NCBI GenBank assembly: GCA_033964015.1
Contig: CM066921.1
Span: forward strand, 22,983,355 to 23,047,354
DNA: 64,000 nucleotides
Direction: 5' to 3'
DNA from: Scolanthus callimorphus
Taxonomy: Eukaryota > Cnidaria > Anthozoa > Actiniaria > Edwardsiidae
Under the pieces are notes generated by a model. The model was not told the origin of the DNA. It did not search any database and saw only the letters and a program-made list of their open reading frames with translations. Positions 21,918 to 31,300 of this stretch are shown piece after piece. The translations under genes were made by a program, and so were the position numbers. Numbering within the stretch: position 1 is the first letter of the stretch; every line of letters starts with the position of its first letter.

Positions 21918-22052
21918 AGAACTTGAGCACGTGAAACTGCTAGACAAGAAGCGGCACCATGTCTGTTTGACGTGGCTTAGTAGCCATGGCAACTGTTCAG
22001 TCTTTGTGGACGGTGTAGTTCTCTCTCAAGCTAGTGGAACCGGATTGGCCAG
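21918..22052 (+). CDS. Candidate pentraxin/laminin-G-like exon
   Basis: A 135-bp symmetric exon (one leading base, 44 codons, two trailing bases) lies between a TTTCTAG acceptor and a CCAG/GTATAA donor. The translation contains KRHHVCLTWLSSHG and FVDGVVLSQ...GTGLA. This resembles the H-V-C-x-T-W ... D-G ... G-x-G-L-A strand pattern of pentraxin and laminin-G beta-sandwich domains. Those domains are commonly split over short symmetric exons in cnidarian secreted or adhesion proteins. No neighbouring exon was found: the upstream flank is a MITE and the downstream intron carries the BEL/Pao insertion. The exon could belong to a gene extending outside the recognisable region or be a stranded copy. 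Confidence 0.45.
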
Positions 22053-22188
22053 GTATAACTTTCATGCACAATTTTATGACTTGAAAATCTTGTATCGCAA
22101 ACCATTGTATAGTCATTGCATCGCGATCTACCTTTGCAAAACATCATTTTTTTGTCTTGTTTTGTCTTGTTTCCCAAGCGAAGGACTC

Positions 22189-22193
22189 TCCAA
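22189..22193. repeat. Target-site duplication (TCCAA), low-coordinate side
   Basis: TCCAA directly abuts the retrotransposon and is repeated exactly at 27151-27155. A 5-bp duplication is normal for LTR-element integration. Confidence 0.9.
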
Positions 22194-22310
22194 TGAAATT
22201 ACGATAGACCACTCGTATACTCCCCGGTTCAAACATTTATTATTTCTGCCCTTCACTCGCTGTTGCGTGTTCACCGAGCGTGACTTACAAAGTGTGAATT
22301 CTCGTCAACA
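22194..22310 (-). repeat. 3' LTR of BEL/Pao element
   Basis: 117 bp, TGTTGACGAG...ATTTCA on the minus strand, with TG...CA ends. 113 of 117 positions match the 5' LTR. Confidence 0.93.
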
Positions 22311-22326
22311 TCCTCCCGCCCGGTCC
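22311..22326 (-). promoter_or_regulatory. Polypurine tract
   Basis: GGACCGGGCGGGAGGA on the minus strand directly precedes the 3' LTR, where the plus-strand DNA primer is expected. Confidence 0.6.
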
Positions 22327-22437
22327 AAGCTTAGCTTTGGACAGCATTTATGATAAATATACCTTAATAACATGATAACATAAATTTACAACAGCATATA
22401 AATATCTCGTCAGTTCACTAGCATACTGCCTAAATGT

Positions 22438-23502
22438 TCACTCCTGTTTCCTTAGGAGAACTATCAGCTTGGTGATAGGACGGTGTAGCAGTCCCTTCTC
22501 TGTGTAAATCTTAGCAGACCTTACAATACCCTTGCTGTCTGGAAAGACTTGCTTCACTCTTCCTCTGAGCCACTTGCCCCTCGGCTGATTAGGATGTAAG
22601 ACGATCACAAGATCGTCGACAGTCACATCGCGCTCTCGTTGACGCCATTTTGCTCTGCGCTGTAATGTAGGAAGGTACTGCAGCTGCCATCTCTTCCAGA
22701 CGTCATTCGCCACGGACTGACACATTAGCCATCTTTTCCTAAGTGGTACATCTTCCAATCTTAGCTCCGCAGGTAGTAGTTGGTCGATCGGTCTTGTATT
22801 TAGGAAGTGTGCAGGTGTCAGCGGACTCCAGTCATCGACTTCACTTCCAACGTACGTCAATGGCCGGTTATTTAGCATGGCTTCACATTCCGCCAACACC
22901 GTGGAGAGTTCCTCGTCTGTCATCAGGACTGAGTTAGCTGTGGCCGCCATTGCTCGCTTGGTTAACTTCACCATGGACTCCCATGCCCCACCCATGTGCG
23001 GAGCTAGAGGTGGGTTAAATACCCATTCAATGTTTTGTTCACTGAGCTTCCGCTTCAAGTTCTCGTCGTCCACGAGATCTGCTACAAGCTTCTTCAACTC
23101 AGCATTTGCTCCGATAAAATTACTTCCACAGTCTGAATATATCGTCCTTGGTTTTGATCGTCTGGAGGCAAATCTTGAAAGGGCTTTTAAGAAGTCATCG
23201 GTTGACAAGGAATATGCAACTTCTACATGCACCGCTCTTGTTTGTAAGCATGTAAAAAGCGCTCCATAGCGCTTTTCTCTGCGCCCTCCTCGGTATGATG
23301 CCTTGGTCACGATAGGCCCAAAGAAATCGACTCCGCAGTTCAAGAATGGTATTCCTGGCTGTCCGATTCTGGCATCAGGCAGATCGGCCATGAGCTGCAT
23401 ACCTGGATGCCCGCGTAACTTCCGGCAAGTTACACACTTCTTGACGACCCTCTTAGTGAGCTCTCGCCCGCGAACGGGCCAGTACTGTTGACGCAAAATA
23501 GC
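22438..23502 (-). pseudogene. BEL/Pao integrase, catalytic core and C-terminal domain
   Basis: After the insertion site the frame stays open for about 350 residues to a TAA near the 3' LTR. It contains CVTCRKL (end of the HHCC zinc domain), then the DDE core: D in GVDFFGP, D in IYSDCGSNF and E in MGGAWESMVK. It ends with a basic C-terminal region (VIVLHPNQPRGKWLRGRVKQ) typical of the domain that follows BEL/Pao integrases. The core looks intact, but its N-terminal half is separated from it by the DNA element at 23505-24670. Integration of retroelement cDNA is the family role. Confidence 0.92.
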
Positions 23503-23504
23503 TA

Positions 23505-24670
23505 CAATCTTGGACAAAACCTGTAGAGAAAATTACTGAAATCGTTTCTTTTTTCGCTTTACTCCTCTCATTCCAGCTCCCCCCTCTCCCCCGAAGCAAT
23601 GTTGCAAGGAACGTGTCGAGGGATGGACGCCCTTCATAACCAACATTGGTTTAGGGGAGGGGGATAAAGGGGCCTTAAGTTAGGTCGAAAACTCATAAGA
23701 TAAGTGCTATTAACATTTTCTCTACCCTTTTGTCCAAGATTGTCTGCGATCGTAAAAGTGTCATAATTCGATTTTATACGGCAATGTTTCGACGTATTTC
23801 TCTGATTTTTTCACTGAGCGTAAAACATATGATTACTCAAAAGGTAAAAGCGCTACCATTTTAAATGAACTAATTATAGTCCAATTTGTGACGTCAGATT
23901 GCTGCTTCTGGAAACCTGCTGACGGCTGTAATCTCAATGCCGGCAAAATGCCGTATATTTTCATGTATTGTCTTAGAAATTTCGGTAAACCACGGTCAAC
24001 AAACTGTTTCCTACACTTTGGCGAAAGAAAAAAACGGTCAACCAAGGAAAAATCTCGGTCAACCAACAAAATTAAGTAAAATATTGATCTTTTGTCTCTT
24101 CTTTATGGCCCGAATTTTCCCTGGTTTTTCGTGGTTTTCCGTGGTTTTTCGTTGGTTTACCGTGTTTTTATTTTTTGAAATGAAAGGTTTTATCACGACG
24201 ATAGAATGCTTACTCCGAGGTTCAAAATATCATAAAAAAATGTGGTTCTAAGGACCTTCTGAAGAAAAAAAACGTTGGGCTGCCTGTGGTGACAAGTATT
24301 GCCTTTGTCGGGGGTGTCTCGCGCCGAGGAAAAAAGTAGTTCTTCTCAAGGATCAAAAAAGAAAAATGGTCTGCATCAAAAGCTAGATGATTTTCTCTTC
24401 GACAAGTGTCTTTTTTGTTTCAATTGCTAAGAAAATTTCCATCAAATATCGGGTTTTATCTACAACCTTTCCTTTTTCGCTAACTGCAGAAGCGGCCGAC
24501 ATTATTTCAGCTCACGAAAATCGATTATAAAAAAGCCCAGCTAGGTCGTGGAATTGATATTTTTCTTCTACATTGGTTTAGGGGGAGGGGGATAAAGGGG
24601 CCTTAAGTTAGGTCGAAAACTCATAAGATAAGTGCTATTAACATTTTCTCTACCCTTTTGTCCAAGATTG
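23505..24670. mobile_element. TA-flanked DNA element inserted in the integrase
   Basis: Inverted ends CAATCTTGGACAAAACCTGT and ...CCCTTTTGTCCAAGATTG, with TA at 23503-23504 and 24671-24672. Removing the element and one TA leaves the integrase frame open, so the TA is a genuine target duplication, as for Tc1/mariner-type elements. The right-end block of about 100 bp (ATTGGTTTAG...AAGATTGT) also occurs at 23640-23738. The outer piece 23505-23738 therefore looks like a short two-ended element by itself, followed by about 830 bp of filler and a second right end. Open frames in the filler show no transposase. Confidence 0.88.
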
Positions 24671-24672
24671 TA

Positions 24673-25079
24673 GGGTGTAGCCAGCTCCAAAATGTTTGGA
24701 CTCTTTATGCGCACGACGAATCAGCAACTCTGTGATGTGTGACTGTTTCGGAAGAATCACTTGTTGCTTGGCATCAAACCCCAATGGCGCTTTACCAATG
24801 CGACCTCCAACTCGTACTAGTCCCCTTTCATCGATGAAAGGAGTGAGATCCAAATCGGTGACGTCTTGGGAACTGACCTTTCTTGAGCTTGAGTGTTTTT
24901 CTTCAATGTAGCTATCTCCGCGCCAAAGTATTTTGCTTGCTCTCTCTTTAGCAGCCAAACTTCAGCTTCCAAGAGCTCTTCAGCTGTAAGAGATCCTGTG
25001 CGCAACACTAAAGTGCCGTTCTTGCTCTTACCGGACTCCCGCCGTGACTTGAAGTTATGAAATGGTCTCTTAAGGTATG
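24673..25079 (-). pseudogene. BEL/Pao pre-integrase linker and zinc domain, frameshifted
   Basis: One frame reads AYLKRPFHNFK, then LTAEELLEAEVWLLKREQ, the linker that usually follows RNase H. A second frame, from about 24958, reads LDLTPFIDERGLVRVGGRIG and LPKQSHITELLIRRAHKESK, the zinc-domain start with paired histidines. The frames must be joined by a shift near 24.9 kb. The zinc domain is then broken by the DNA element at its 3' end. Confidence 0.85.
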
Positions 25080-26150
25080 CTACAGCAGCTCCCTCTTTAA
25101 GTCCAAAGTCGGAGCGTGATTGCTAATGATAGGCACCACATATGCATCAATCCAATATGATACCCCTGGATTCATTTCCGGTACAACTTGCAAGGTTACC
25201 TCCTCCCTTAGAGGTATATCCTTGTTTCCGATTCCTGACAAGGATAGCCCAACTTCTCTTTTCTCCACATCGAGGCTTTCCGCAAGATTCCTCGTAACTA
25301 GCGTAACTTGACTACCAGGATCCTCCAGACAATTGACCAACACCGACTGACCAGATCTGTCCTTAATCACAACTTGTTTTACCGGAAGTGCGACAAATTT
25401 CCCTTTGGCTGTTGAATATCCAGAGGCCTGGTGACTAGTCAACCCTTGAGCCCGGTGACTAGCCTGGGCCTGGGGACCAGTTGTTCCAGCGAAACCCTCT
25501 GTCGACCCTGATCCATTAACTTGATCTTCCGATCTTGTTTGCACCTCCATATCCCTGACTGGTGCGACTGGTGCGCTGGTGCGATGCAGCAAAGTATGGT
25601 GTTTAGTTTTCCTTTCACAGCCCTCGACTTCACATTGCACTTTCCTCCTGCACTTATGGGCCACATGTTTGTCACCTAAACACCTGAAACAAGCCCTTTT
25701 ACTCATGACATCAGACTTCCGTTTTTCCAGCGTCATCCCTTTGAAGACCGAACAGCTTTCTGGGTAGTGTGACCCTTTTTTACACACCCAACACAATTTC
25801 TTGGTTTTATTTCCATCATTATGATCCGCTGTGTTGTCATCCTGTGTGCCAATTCCAGTGAATTTCTTAGTGCTCTGACTCGAGCTCTGGCTCTGCTCCA
25901 CACACTTGATATTGCTATCAGCTTTCTCAGCAATGCAAACCCTCTTGCGCAACCATTCACAAAACACTACGAGATCCGTTCCCATTCCTTTCTCTTCTTT
26001 GTATTTCGTCCACGCAAAAACCGTATCCAATGGCAGTTTAGAAAGCACAATTTTCAATCTCTTTGGATCATCCAAATGCTTGACCTTGTCGGGCCCCATT
26101 GCCTCCACAATAAGGGCATGCGCTTGTAACTCGTCATAAGACTTCCTCAA
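25080..26150 (-). pseudogene. BEL/Pao gag C-terminus, zinc knuckles and A17-like protease
   Basis: About 356 residues. The first 90 residues belong to the Gag DUF1759-type region (KLPLDTVFAWTKYKEEKG). Cysteine/histidine knuckles follow at about residues 121-190 (CWVCKKGSHYPESC and CFRCLGDKHVAHKCRR). Near residue 280 is a protease-like block, NCLEDPGSQVTLVTRNLAES. Retroviral-type proteases of BEL elements have D-S-G-S here; D-P-G-S may be a loss of the usual serine. The frame ends at a TAG shortly after HAPTLDL, close to the deletion that removed the reverse transcriptase. Confidence 0.88.
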
Positions 26151-26189
26151 CCCTTTTATGTCCTTTATACCTTTGCTAAATTCTCGATA

Positions 26190-26985
26190 GCACTTAAATG
26201 AATCTCTTCTAGCTCTTCTTCCGATCCAAACCTATTCTCCAGTGCTTTTAATATAAGAGGATATGACTTTCCATCAAAGGGAAACCCTTTAATGCAATCC
26301 ATCGCCGGTTCCGAAAGGTGGCGCTCTAGAATAGCCAATTTCACAATTCATAATAAGGTTGTTTATCCACAACTGCCATAAAGGTGTGGATAAATCTTCT
26401 CCAATTTTCCTTCTTCCCTTTAAACACTGGGATTGGAACCAGGTTGTTTGCCCCACTCAACGGTGGATAATAGAAATGTGGAAGACCTGATTTTGCTTGA
26501 GCACCCGAAGAAGAATTAATATTCATGAGCGGCTCACAAACAACTTGCCCTTTCTCAACTTGCTCCTTTTCATCCATTTTTTCCAAAGGCGGCTTTATAT
26601 CCTTATCCTTGGACTCCTTAGTCGATAATACTGACTTCGTAGGCTCCTTAGTTGGAGAATACCTGGAACTCGTAGACTTTGGCGTAACACACTCTATGCA
26701 TTTACGCTCAACTTCCAACATTTTCAACGCAGAATTCTCTATTTCCTCGCTGTCTTCTAACATTTCGACGTAATCATCGTTATACTTATGTAAACCCTCC
26801 AATGCCTTGTACAACGAGTCGACAAACTTATGAACAATTCGTCGGTTCCCTTTATTCTCAACTATTTCATCTAACTGGTTGATGATTTTAGTAACATGCG
26901 ATATTTTGCCACTTCGCCCCGATTTAGCCCTCCGTCTCCGCTCATTTGCGGCCCCACTGCTTTCGGACATAGCTTCGGCTTCCAT
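26190..26985 (-). pseudogene. BEL/Pao gag N-terminal part, frameshifted
   Basis: It starts at the ATG at 26985 (MEAEAMSESSGAANERRRR), the first ATG after the primer-binding site. An earlier open frame runs back through the LTR and is not translated as gag. The basic N-terminus is followed by a coiled-coil-like stretch (IINQLDEIVENK), a charged linker, and VPIPVFKGKKENWRRFIHTF, the conserved start of the Gag core (FDGDPLEWxxF-like). After QPYYEL the frame shifts at 26341. The core continues in another frame (ILERHLSEPAMDCIKGFPFD) and meets a stop near 26190 before the next open segment. Confidence 0.85.
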
Positions 26986-27013
26986 ATTACTCCCCAATTG
27001 AGTCCCAATTGCC

Positions 27014-27031
27014 TCCCGGGTTTCGGCACCA
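27014..27031 (-). promoter_or_regulatory. Primer-binding site for tRNA-Phe
   Basis: TGGTGCCGAAACCCGGGA on the minus strand, two bases downstream of the 5' LTR, is the exact complement of the 18-nt 3' end of eukaryotic tRNA-Phe (...UUUCGGCACCA). It would prime minus-strand DNA synthesis. Confidence 0.85.
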
Positions 27032-27033
27032 GA

Positions 27034-27150
27034 TGAAATTACGATAAACCACTCGTATACTCCCCGGTTCAAACATTTATTATTTCTGCCCTTCACTCGC
27101 TGTTGCGTGTTCACCGAGCGTGACTTACAAAATGTGAATTCTCATTAACA
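27034..27150 (-). repeat. 5' LTR of BEL/Pao element
   Basis: 117 bp, TGTTAATGAG...ATTTCA on the minus strand, followed by the TCCAA duplication at 27151-27155. Confidence 0.93.
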
Positions 27151-27351
27151 TCCAATGCAACCCTATTTCAGTTTTTACTTCTGTTTTGCGACTGTAACTT
27201 TGCCTGGAGTCGATTGAGTATGGCGCGGTTTTGATCTCTTTTCAGAGCGCATTTCGCGAAAATTTATTTTCGTCTACAACTTTATATACTCGCTATGAAC
27301 TTCAATCTTGAAGAATATAAGCAGGCATATTTTGGCAATATGTACGCATTA

Positions 27352-27763
27352 TCAGATCTCTATTAGCGGTAATACTTTTAATAATATCTGAGCTTAAATG
27401 GACCCCTTCCTTGAGAGATCAACCCCGCGCAAAAAAAAGTTGCTGGTAATTTTGAACGAAACTCCGTTAATCATATTGAAGCTAGATGGACTAAGTGTTA
27501 ACGAAGTTTCAGGAAATTCGTTGGAAGCAAAGTGCCTATTAAAAAATAGGCCAAAAACACGACTAAAACTGTAAAATAGGCACTTTGCTTCCAACGAATT
27601 TCCTGAAATTTCGTTAACCCTTAGTCCAACTGAGTTCAATATGATTAACGGGGTTTCGTTCAAAAATACCAGCAACTTTTTTTTGCGCGCGGTTGATCTC
27701 TCAAGCAAGGGGCCCATTTAAGCTCAGATATTATTAAAAGTATTAACGCTAATGGAGATCTGA
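27352..27763. mobile_element. Foldback element, about 190-bp arms
   Basis: The left arm (27352-27543, from TCAGATCTCTATTAGCGGTA to GGAAGCAAAGTGCCTATT) is the near-perfect reverse complement of the right arm (27573-27763, AAAATAGGCACTTTGCTTCC to GGAGATCTGA). Only about 30 bp separate them. Transcription would give a long double-stranded hairpin. There is no credible coding sequence. Confidence 0.85.
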
Positions 27764-27959
27764 CGCTTTCTTGAAAATCATGAAACTGAAACAAAACAGA
27801 AATATTCAAAGGAAAATTGCAAAATTCATATGGGAAAGCATAAAGAAAAGAGAACAGATACTCAGAGAACACAATATGTAATGACATCGCCTTTCTTTTC
27901 CATATAATTACATGATATACACATATCATATATAAAAAGGTTGGAGAGGTTTGTCTGCG

Positions 27960-28027
27960 TCTGCTCTACGTCTACGTCTACGTCTACGTCTACGTCTACG
28001 TCTACGTCTACGTCTACGTCTACGTCT
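27960..28027. repeat. (CTACGT)n microsatellite
   Basis: About eleven uninterrupted copies of the hexamer, followed by degenerate TCTATG units. Confidence 0.95.
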
Positions 28028-28226
28028 TTTTCTTTGTCTATCTATGTCTATGTATGCTATACCCAGAACTTCGCAACCAGCTATAGCGAGCGGATTTCCC
28101 CTACTAGCCCCCTACAACTTCGCAACCAACGTCCTAGCTCACTAGAATTCTCACTACCGCATGTGTGCCGGCTATAAATAGACTGACCATTTATATAAAA
28201 AGGTCATTAGGAATTTACTTGGAAAT

Positions 28227-28396
28227 TTACATTTCCACTATCACACAATAAAAAGTGCGATACTGAGGATGCCGAGTTTTGCCGAGTGGACGGTCATTTC
28301 TAATCTCAACTCCAATCTCGCACTTCTTGCCTCGTTTGAGTCGCATCTCCATGATACCCTTGCTCACCTGCTTCAGGGCTGTTTTGTCAATCAGCT
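28227..28396 (-). CDS. Secreted-protein gene, exon 4 (terminal)
   Basis: Acceptor TTTGCTATTATCACAG, phase 1, matching exon 3. 55 residues (including RGKKCEIGVEIRNDRPLG) to TAA at 28227-28229. Confidence 0.74.
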
Positions 28397-31300
28397 CTGT
28401 GATAATAGCAAAATAATAAAAACAACTATAAAATGATACCTGCAAAGACGTACGGTATCTATAAAGCCTGGTGCACACTAGCGACATAACGACATAAGGA
28501 CGCTTATGTTACAACGAAAAAACGGCACGATAAAATATCTGAGATCATGAATATTTTCAATGGATCATCATTAGATTTTTTCATCAAAGCAATCTTATGA
28601 ACGTTTGGAAACCACTAAATTTTGTTCGCGTTTTTTCTTATGTCGTTATGTAGCAAGTGTTGACCAGGCATAAGACCCCCCCCCCCCCCCATGAGCTTTC
28701 ATCTTTGGTACTGGAGGGTCCGTGTGGCAGCGTTATTCCCGGTCTATCTAACAATTTGGCGCGAATCGCTGCCGATTTGTCTATCACGCGTATGTTTTTG
28801 GCGTGTGTGCTCAACACAGGCTCCGATATCGTACATGCCAGGAGGATTATATTTGGTTTTCAGTGCTTTGATAAGGACACACAGGGTAGGCCAAATGGTG
28901 GGCGGCAATGGCCTAGGATACGTCTCCACCCGAATTCTTTTGGAATGTTAGAAAGCGATACATTTCAACTTTGATATGCAACGCAATTGATTAGGAGTCC
29001 CCTCCCCTCCCCCCGGGACTAAGTGGCCGGCGCGTTGAATATATTTTATCAAAATACTGGTGAAAGTGTGTTTGCTTACCTTCAAGCTGTTCCTTTGCCT
29101 CTTTCTTCAGTTTATCACATTGCACATTCTTGTACAAAAACTGATCGTTCTGTAACAGAAAGATTAGAGCTTATGAGTGTCGATAAATATTTGAAGCGGA
29201 GCTCCTTAGCGGCCGAAGGCCGCGAGCACCATGCATAAGAAAAATGTTTCCAGATAGGGGTCGTAGTGATTTTTGAACGTAATAGAACGTTAAATGAAAT
29301 CCAGTATACAAATGTACACATCCGTATTAGTAAAATTGCAACATTCCAAAAGCCTTACTTGAAAACTGGTTAAGATATGAATTTTCAAAACTTCGTATTC
29401 TGGCTTATTTTTTTGCAAGAAATGTATGGGGAAATACATCAAATCGAGGGTGGACGGACATCAATGTCCGTCCAGCCTCGACTTGACGTATTTGCCCATA
29501 CATTTCTTTGTAAAAAGTTAGCCAGAAAAGTTCACTTTTTGATAACTATTAAATATTGTTAATCAATTTTAATTGCGTGATTACGGCCTATAGGCCATTT
29601 GCGCTAACTGGGACACGCGACCCCAACTACCCTCTTAACGAGATGTTCTGTCAAAATCAATTCCAGAAATACAAAGAACCAATTGATATTAGTCAAAAAC
29701 TCAAGTTTCGGCTTAAAATCTCTAACCTGGAGGAAATGAGTTGAATTTTCAAAATTTTATTCAGAGTGCAAATGGCCTATTCCTGAGTGTTCCTGCGAAG
29801 GCAAATTCACAGGGTACCAAAAACCTGACAGGCGGGGATGATGGGTCGAATTGATTTCTGAACGTTTCCATCAAGAAAGGGGTCGAAGTGATTTTTGAAT
29901 GTAATTCCCGAGTGTTCCTGTGAAGTCAAATCCACAGGGTATCCAAAATCACAGGCGGAAAATGATGGGTCGAAATGATTATAGCAAAGGGGTGGACAGA
30001 TGTGATTTTGGAACATTTCCCGCGCGTTCGTGCGAAGCCTTTGCCTGGTGCACACTTACGACATAACGACATAAAAAAATATCACGTGAACATAATTTAG
30101 TGGTCCACAAAAAATACCATAACATTGCTTTGGTGAAGTAATCTAATGATGATCTATGGAAATATTGATTGTTTCAATGATCTTCCCTTGCTTTCTTCGT
30201 TGCAACCAAACGTTCTGATGTCGTTATGTCGCTAGTGTGCACCGGGCTTTACAGGCGTCAATCATGACGTCATTTCACCTCTTAAATGTAAAATCTGCGT
30301 TAGCAACAGAAATTAAATTCGGATTTTCATCAAGATCGCCATAGAATAAAGCGAACTACATTGAAACAAGCTTTGAAGTTTCATTCATTCCTGACGACGA
30401 TGTCATCGGTCAGGAATCAACACAACTTCAAAGCTCGTTTCAACGTAAACGGATTCAGTAGGAGAAGCTGCATGACCATCCAGGAATTTTATTTGGAACT
30501 TTCAGCGTATTACGCTGGAATTCAAAACTATATAAAACATCTTGGAAATACATTGCAGCCTCTCCTCAAAAGCAACATATCTGCAGGTCTCTCAGACAAG
30601 CTTGATCAGTGACAAATTGGCTCATAAAGTTTCACACTGAAATTACCAAAATATTGATTGAAAGTTCTAGCACTATTGTTATTGTTGATATGCATTTTTG
30701 ACGGAATCGTGCACGGGTCGAAAATTCCTTGGTTGATGGGCAATTGATCACCTCAAATATGTGATATGGTGCAAACATCGTGCTAAAAAGTAATGATTTA
30801 AGGGACGTGTCATTATTTACCGGGGGGGAGGGCTCCCATTTTTTTCAAACAAGGCTAAAAAAAATGTGACCCTTCCCCAGTCGTAGGTAAAAAAAAATTG
30901 GGACCCCCCCCCCCCCCCCCCCCGAAATTTTCAACATAATGAGTAAAATAAAACTAGAAAATGATATAGAACTCGTTGCTGGAATCTCTCTTTCAAGGCT
31001 TCAGGTTTCGACAGATCCTCCCATTTCACTCGCCCAAAAATGAAGTGATGTGATCCCTCCCAAAATCCTCCGACCTCGCTCCTTAAACCAATATATTTTC
31101 GCACGATAATCGAACTTCTGGTTCAGCGTTATTTCCCCGCTATAGAAGGTCCGTGTTAAATTCCCTGCCCTTCCGTAGATTAATGTGTTAAATCCCCGGC
31201 CTGACCGCGTTACTTTCCCGCCCTGTCCCGGGAGGGGGCCGGGGTGTCAATTGACTGTGCGAAACGAACCGCGGTTATTATTCATCGCCTCGATTATTTA

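Larger units (their letters stand above)
22194..27150 (-). mobile_element. BEL/Pao LTR retrotransposon, defective
   Basis: Complete from LTR to LTR on the minus strand: 5' LTR 27034-27150, primer-binding site 27014-27031, gag from 26985, zinc knuckles and an aspartic protease, then integrase, a purine-rich tract at about 22311-22326, and 3' LTR 22194-22310. The two 117-bp LTRs differ at four positions, all transitions. Reverse transcriptase and RNase H are absent. The protease frame passes within about 100 bp into the pre-integrase linker, indicating an internal deletion. Frameshifts in gag and around 24.95 kb, and a 1166-bp insertion in the integrase, show it cannot move by itself. Its protein order and integrase type place it in BEL/Pao and not Ty3. 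Confidence 0.93.

Noticed and set aside
28657..28974. Open frames on both strands near 28.7-28.95 kb
   Set aside because: GC-rich and open in several frames, but no splice sites fit the neighbouring exons and no family is recognised.
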